Made by a program: the position numbers and the translations under genes. The notes below the pieces were generated by a model. That model did no database searches. It was not told the origin of the DNA and was given only the letters and a program-made list of their open reading frames with translations. This document shows positions 22,299 to 25,358 of a DNA stretch of 25,358 bases, one piece after another (position 1 is the stretch's first letter; every line of letters starts with the position of its first letter). Location: contig CAMSEM010000008.1 in assembly GCA_947057505.1 (NCBI GenBank), positions 1-25,358 on the forward strand, written 5' to 3'. The DNA is from an uncultured Clostridium sp. (GTDB lineage: Bacteria > Bacillota > Clostridia > TANB77 > CAG-508).

Positions 22299-23750
22299 AT
22301 GAAAGATAAATTCTTAGAAATAATCAAAAAAAGATGGCTAAGAAGTGTGCTACTTACAGCAGTACTATTTGCTATTATCGTATGTGCCTACTTAGGAATT
22401 TTATATGGTATGAGCAAAGTAAATATAGACGACATAGACTTTACCAAAGAGAAAATTTACTCAATTTCACAAGCTACCAAAGATAAATTACAAAACTTAG
22501 AGCAAGATATTACCATATCTGTATACAATATGTATGAATATGTAGAAGACTTTGCTCATAAATATGCCAATTTAAATAATCATATCAAGATAGAAAAAGT
22601 AGAGAATTTAACTGCCAAAACAGATTGGAAAACAAACTATGGTGTAACAGATACCAGTGCTTTTATTGTAATTAGTACAAAAAACAAAGAAAAAGTTTTA
22701 TTTGACCAAAACTTATATACCTATGACTATACTACCTATCAACAAATAGACATCACAGAAGAAGCAATTACCAATGCAATTTTAGATGTTACAACTAATG
22801 TTAAGCCTAAAGTATGTTTCTTAACAGGACATAACTTATATCCAGATAACTACTTTGGGTATATTCAAAACTCTTTAAACGCAGAAGTAAATGAAGTAGA
22901 AACAATAGACTTATTAAAAACAGGTAGTGTGCCAGAAGATTGCAAAGTATTAGTTATTACTGCATTAAAAGAAGATATCACAGAAAAAGAAAAAGACAAT
23001 ATTTTAAACTATATCCATGAAGGTGGAGAAGTATTATTACTATTAGACCCAAATCTAAATAAAGTAAGTACACCTAATTTTCAAAAAGTGTTAGAGGAAT
23101 ATGGTGTAAATATTTCAGAAGGATTTATTATGGAGGCCGATACAAGTAGGATGATGTCAGGTGCACCAAACTTTGTTATTTCTCCAATTGATAGCAATAC
23201 AGAAATTGTAAAAAACATCAATATGGGACTAAATGTGTTTATGATTAATCCAGGAAAGCTTACTATAGCAGAAGAAGAACAACTAAAAGAAAAAAATGTA
23301 ACAACACAAGTTTTAGCTTCAGTAAGTGATAAAGCATTTTATAGAACTGATATACAATCAAGTAGTGAAACTAGAATTAAAAGTGACGAAGACGCCAAAG
23401 AAGCACCAGTAGCAGCTATGTTTACAAAAGAAAATGGAGAAAACAAAACATCTAAAATGTTAATATTTGCCAACACTGCTTTTGCAACCAATATGCAATT
23501 ACAATTAGATTCACAATATTATATGTATGCAGTTAATGGATATAACAACGAAGATATTTTATTAAACTCAGTTTCCTATTTAACAGAAAGAGAGGATAAC
23601 ATTACCATCCGTAAAACAGGAGAAACCATTTCAACTTACAATGTAAACGAAGCACAAACACGTATGGTATTAGGTATTATATTTGCTATTCCAATTATGA
23701 TTATCATCATTGGATTTGTAGTATGGCAATTAAGAAGAAGAAAGAAATAA
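22299..23750 (+). CDS. GldG-like ABC-associated extracellular-domain protein
   Basis: The 483-aa protein has one N-terminal membrane segment (about 15-37, SVLLTAVLFAIIVCAYLGIL), a large extracytoplasmic domain and a C-terminal segment (VLGIIFAIPIMIIIIGFVVW) with a basic tail, LRRRKK. The middle matches GldG / ABC_transp_aux proteins: IYSISQATKDKLQNLEQDITISVY, a DTSAFIVIS stretch, VCFLTGHNLY and GGEVLLLLDPNL. GldG proteins accompany GldA/GldF-type exporters; the name comes from gliding bacteria, but clostridial versions are not tied to gliding. The start has AAGGAAGGAAG upstream, 21 nt after the permease stop. It is the last gene of the operon. Confidence 0.88.
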   Translation: MKDKFLEIIKKRWLRSVLLTAVLFAIIVCAYLGILYGMSKVNIDDIDFTKEKIYSISQATKDKLQNLEQDITISVYNMYEYVEDFAHKYANLNNHIKIEKVENLTAKTDWKTNYGVTDTSAFIVISTKNKEKVLFDQNLYTYDYTTYQQIDITEEAITNAILDVTTNVKPKVCFLTGHNLYPDNYFGYIQNSLNAEVNEVETIDLLKTGSVPEDCKVLVITALKEDITEKEKDNILNYIHEGGEVLLLLDPNLNKVSTPNFQKVLEEYGVNISEGFIMEADTSRMMSGAPNFVISPIDSNTEIVKNINMGLNVFMINPGKLTIAEEEQLKEKNVTTQVLASVSDKAFYRTDIQSSSETRIKSDEDAKEAPVAAMFTKENGENKTSKMLIFANTAFATNMQLQLDSQYYMYAVNGYNNEDILLNSVSYLTEREDNITIRKTGETISTYNVNEAQTRMVLGIIFAIPIMIIIIGFVVWQLRRRKK

Positions 23751-23789
23751 AACATTTAATTTATATATAATAAAAGAATAATCAAAAAG

Positions 23790-23825
23790 ACTCCCTCATA
23801 TTAAATAAATATGAAGGAGTTTTTT
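23790..23825 (+). terminator. Terminator hairpin that contains the next gene's Shine-Dalgarno site
   Basis: ACTCC-C-TCATATT (23790-23802) pairs with AATATGA-A-GGAGT (23808-23820), 12 bp around one mismatch, followed by six T residues. It ends the ABC operon. The right arm contains AAGGAG (23814-23819), which is also the ribosome-binding site for ATG 23828. Readthrough transcripts would therefore have this site buried. Confidence 0.75.
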
Positions 23826-23827
23826 AT

Positions 23828-24862
23828 ATGAAACAAATTGCAAAAGTAACCCTAGTTATTATTGGAACTATGATAGGTGCAGGATTTGCATCAGGTCAAG
23901 AAATAGCTCTATTTTTTAATAGCTATGGAAATGCTGGGTTAATTGGAATGGTAATTTCATGTATCCTTAGTGGAATGATTATATACAAGGTATTTAACAT
24001 ACTACAAAAAAAACATATTACAACATATACAGACTTTCTGAATACTTTAAGCACAAACAAAAAAGTAAATAAAATATTACAAATTGTTATACAAGTTTTT
24101 CTATTAATTTCATTTTATATCATGGTAGCAGGATTTTGCGCCTTTTTTAAACAAGAACTAAAAATACCCATATGGATATCTGCTATAAGCATAGCCATTT
24201 TATGCTACTTTACATTTCATAAAAATATACAAGGTGTTATATCCATTAACACCATTCTAATGCCAATTTTAATTTTATTTGTATTATATGTAGGAATAAA
24301 AAATATACCATTTACCATAGAATACTTTTCACAAACAGCAAATACTAGTATAAATATAATAGACTTTAAATGGATTCTAAGCAGCATTCTATATACCAGT
24401 TATAACAGCATTTTGCTAATTCCCATCTTAATAGAATTAGCACCATATATGAACACCAAAAGAAAAATAAAAAAAACTAGCATATTATGCACAATTATTT
24501 TACTACTATTAGGAATATGCTTATACTGTTTGTTACTAAGAGGAAGCGGATACATTGCAAATTTAGAGCTACCAATCATACAAATTGTAAAAGAATTTGG
24601 AAATAGTTATCCAATATTTTATGGAATTGTTATCATAGCCGCCATTTTTACCTCTAGTATTTCAGCAGGCTATGGCTTTTTAGTAGGAGAAACAAAAACA
24701 AAAAAACAATATACCAAACATGTCATTTTAATCTGCATCAGTGCCATCTTCATTGCCCCAATCGGATTTTCAGCACTAGTTAATTTACTCTACCCTATTT
24801 TTGGTGTATTAGGACTCATACAAATTCTGCTTTTGGGGACGGTGGTCAGTCACCCTATTTAG
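23828..24862 (+). CDS. YkvI-family membrane protein, C-terminus formed by a repeat
   Basis: The 344-aa protein has about ten membrane segments and begins MKQIAKVTLVIIGTMIGAGF, followed by ASGQEIALFF. The GTMIGAGFASGQE motif is the hallmark of YkvI-like proteins, distant relatives of amino-acid transporters. The function and substrate are not established. The last residues, GTVVSHPI and the TAG stop, are encoded by the repeat unit at 24835-24869, so the native end has been replaced or trimmed by the repeat. Most of the family length is kept, so it may still work. The ribosome-binding site is inside the upstream terminator hairpin. Confidence 0.82.
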   Translation: MKQIAKVTLVIIGTMIGAGFASGQEIALFFNSYGNAGLIGMVISCILSGMIIYKVFNILQKKHITTYTDFLNTLSTNKKVNKILQIVIQVFLLISFYIMVAGFCAFFKQELKIPIWISAISIAILCYFTFHKNIQGVISINTILMPILILFVLYVGIKNIPFTIEYFSQTANTSINIIDFKWILSSILYTSYNSILLIPILIELAPYMNTKRKIKKTSILCTIILLLLGICLYCLLLRGSGYIANLELPIIQIVKEFGNSYPIFYGIVIIAAIFTSSISAGYGFLVGETKTKKQYTKHVILICISAIFIAPIGFSALVNLLYPIFGVLGLIQILLLGTVVSHPI

Positions 24863-24899
24863 GGGAGTTGGGGACGGTGGTCAGTCACCCTATTTAGGG
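24835..24899 (+). repeat. Tandem 35-bp repeat, two units, related to the pheS-pheT element
   Basis: Unit 1 begins at 24835 and unit 2 at 24870; both read GGGGACGGTGGTCAGTCACC and then CTATTTAGGG. Over 30 bp the two copies are identical. The left end of the element at 8768 is the same sequence with one base change (CTTTTT for CTATTT). GC content is far above the surroundings. Unit 1 supplies the end of the YkvI-like reading frame. The remaining gap 24900-25165 holds only the promoter at 24971. Confidence 0.8.
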
Positions 24900-24970
24900 A
24901 AATAAAACCCCCAGCAAAAGAAAAAATGAGAATTATGTCAAAAAAATACCATTTAATATGAATCATCAAA

Positions 24971-24999
24971 TTGATAAAAATAGTCAAGAAATATATACT
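24971..24999 (+). promoter_or_regulatory. Promoter for the partial prepilin-leader gene
   Basis: TTGATA (24971-24976), a 17-nt spacer and TATACT (24994-24999), followed by AAG as at the paralogous promoter at 164-192. The leader is about 160 nt. A weaker alternative, TTGCTG with TATAGT, lies at 25013-25041. Confidence 0.6.
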
Positions 25000-25165
25000 A
25001 AGTGTTAATAAGTTGCTGGATAAAAGTTTTCAATGTATAGTAATAAAATCAAAATACGATATTTACAAATACGATAAATATAGATATAATAAAATCAAAT
25101 TATTAAAAACGGTATAAATTATAAAAAAATGCAACAAAATAAACAAAAGAAGAAGGAGCAACAAT

Positions 25166-25358
25166 ATGCAAAAAATGATAAATAAAAAATGGGCTTTACA
25201 AGAAAAAAGAAAATTACAAACAAGAAAAGAGAATGAGTCAAAACAAAACAGAGGTATTACTTTAATTGCACTAGTAGTAACGATTGTAGTACTTTTAATT
25301 TTGGCAGGAGTCAGCATTGTAGTGCTATTTGGAGATAATGGACTTATCAAGCAAGCTG
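25166..25358 (+). CDS. Prepilin-leader surface protein, N-terminal fragment
   Basis: Sixty-four codons are visible before the window ends. A basic, Lys/Arg-rich start of about 28 residues is followed by RGITLIALVVTIVVLLILAG and then GDNGLIKQA. This leader is nearly identical in protein and DNA to the pseudogene at 364 and similar to the protein at 17111. Gly precedes the hydrophobic run as in prepilins, but position +5 is Ala instead of Glu, so processing by a standard prepilin peptidase is uncertain. AGAAGGAG (25151-25158) fixes the ATG at 25166. What follows outside the window is unknown; by analogy it may end in a C-type-lectin-like domain. Confidence 0.8.
   Translation, partial: MQKMINKKWALQEKRKLQTRKENESKQNRGITLIALVVTIVVLLILAGVSIVVLFGDNGLIKQA

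Noticed and set aside
24835..24899. CRISPR-like array
   Set aside because: There are only two adjacent units with a 5-bp remainder between the 30-bp identical parts, no spacers and no cas genes.

Overview
The window is AT-rich (roughly 30% GC by eye). Its Shine-Dalgarno sites, T-box leader, MutS2, RarA and prepilin-like surface proteins all point to a low-GC Firmicute, most likely an uncultured gut-type member of the Clostridia. I see no phage, plasmid, CRISPR array, rRNA or tRNA gene. Most of it is chromosomal housekeeping sequence, interrupted by a dispersed surface-protein family and small repeat elements.

Layout. 1-44: start of rpmB (L28), minus strand. 364-801: wreck of a prepilin-leader surface protein. 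943-1668: acyl-ACP thioesterase. 1695-2403: tcdA (minus). 2652-4650: ruvA, then rarA. 4754-6181: NfeD and slipin membrane pair (minus). 6388-7077: membrane-anchored J-domain protein. 7269-12048: promoter, T-box leader, pheS, pheT and an AIM24-family gene, with a MITE-like element between pheS and pheT. 12117-13157: arginase-family hydrolase (minus). 13528-14583: Rpn-family nuclease. 14653-17026: mutS2 (minus). 17111-19258: large prepilin-leader protein with a C-terminal C-type-lectin/FGE-like domain. 19556-20167: GDT1-family cation transporter (minus). 20533-23750: three-gene Gld-type ABC export operon. 23828-24862: YkvI-like membrane protein whose end is formed by a repeat. 25166-end: start of another prepilin-leader protein.

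Two observations stand out. First, tcdA, rarA and mutS2 each need exactly one +1 frameshift to give a full-length, conserved protein. In all three the break is at an in-frame CGG codon that follows a codon ending in G (ATG CGG T, GAG CGG A, AAG CGG T). Reading resumes at GGN, giving a glycine. I searched every gene in the window on its own strand and frame, and these are the only three in-frame CGG codons among about 7,000. The pattern suggests that CGG is not decoded normally in this lineage and acts as a +1 frameshift (or four-base CGGN glycine) signal. This is better explained by translation than by three independent gene deaths.

Second, the last ~170 bp of the large surface-protein gene (19085-19258) differ sharply from the rest of the gene. 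GC is about 46%, third positions are mostly C or T, NNY codons dominate, and the end is a GC-rich block after a conserved Gly-Phe-Arg. This is what a diversity-generating-retroelement variable region in a C-type-lectin fold looks like. No template repeat or reverse transcriptase lies in the window, so the element would have to act from elsewhere. Two further family members (364-801 and 25166-end) share the same leader, which indicates a dispersed family of variable surface proteins.
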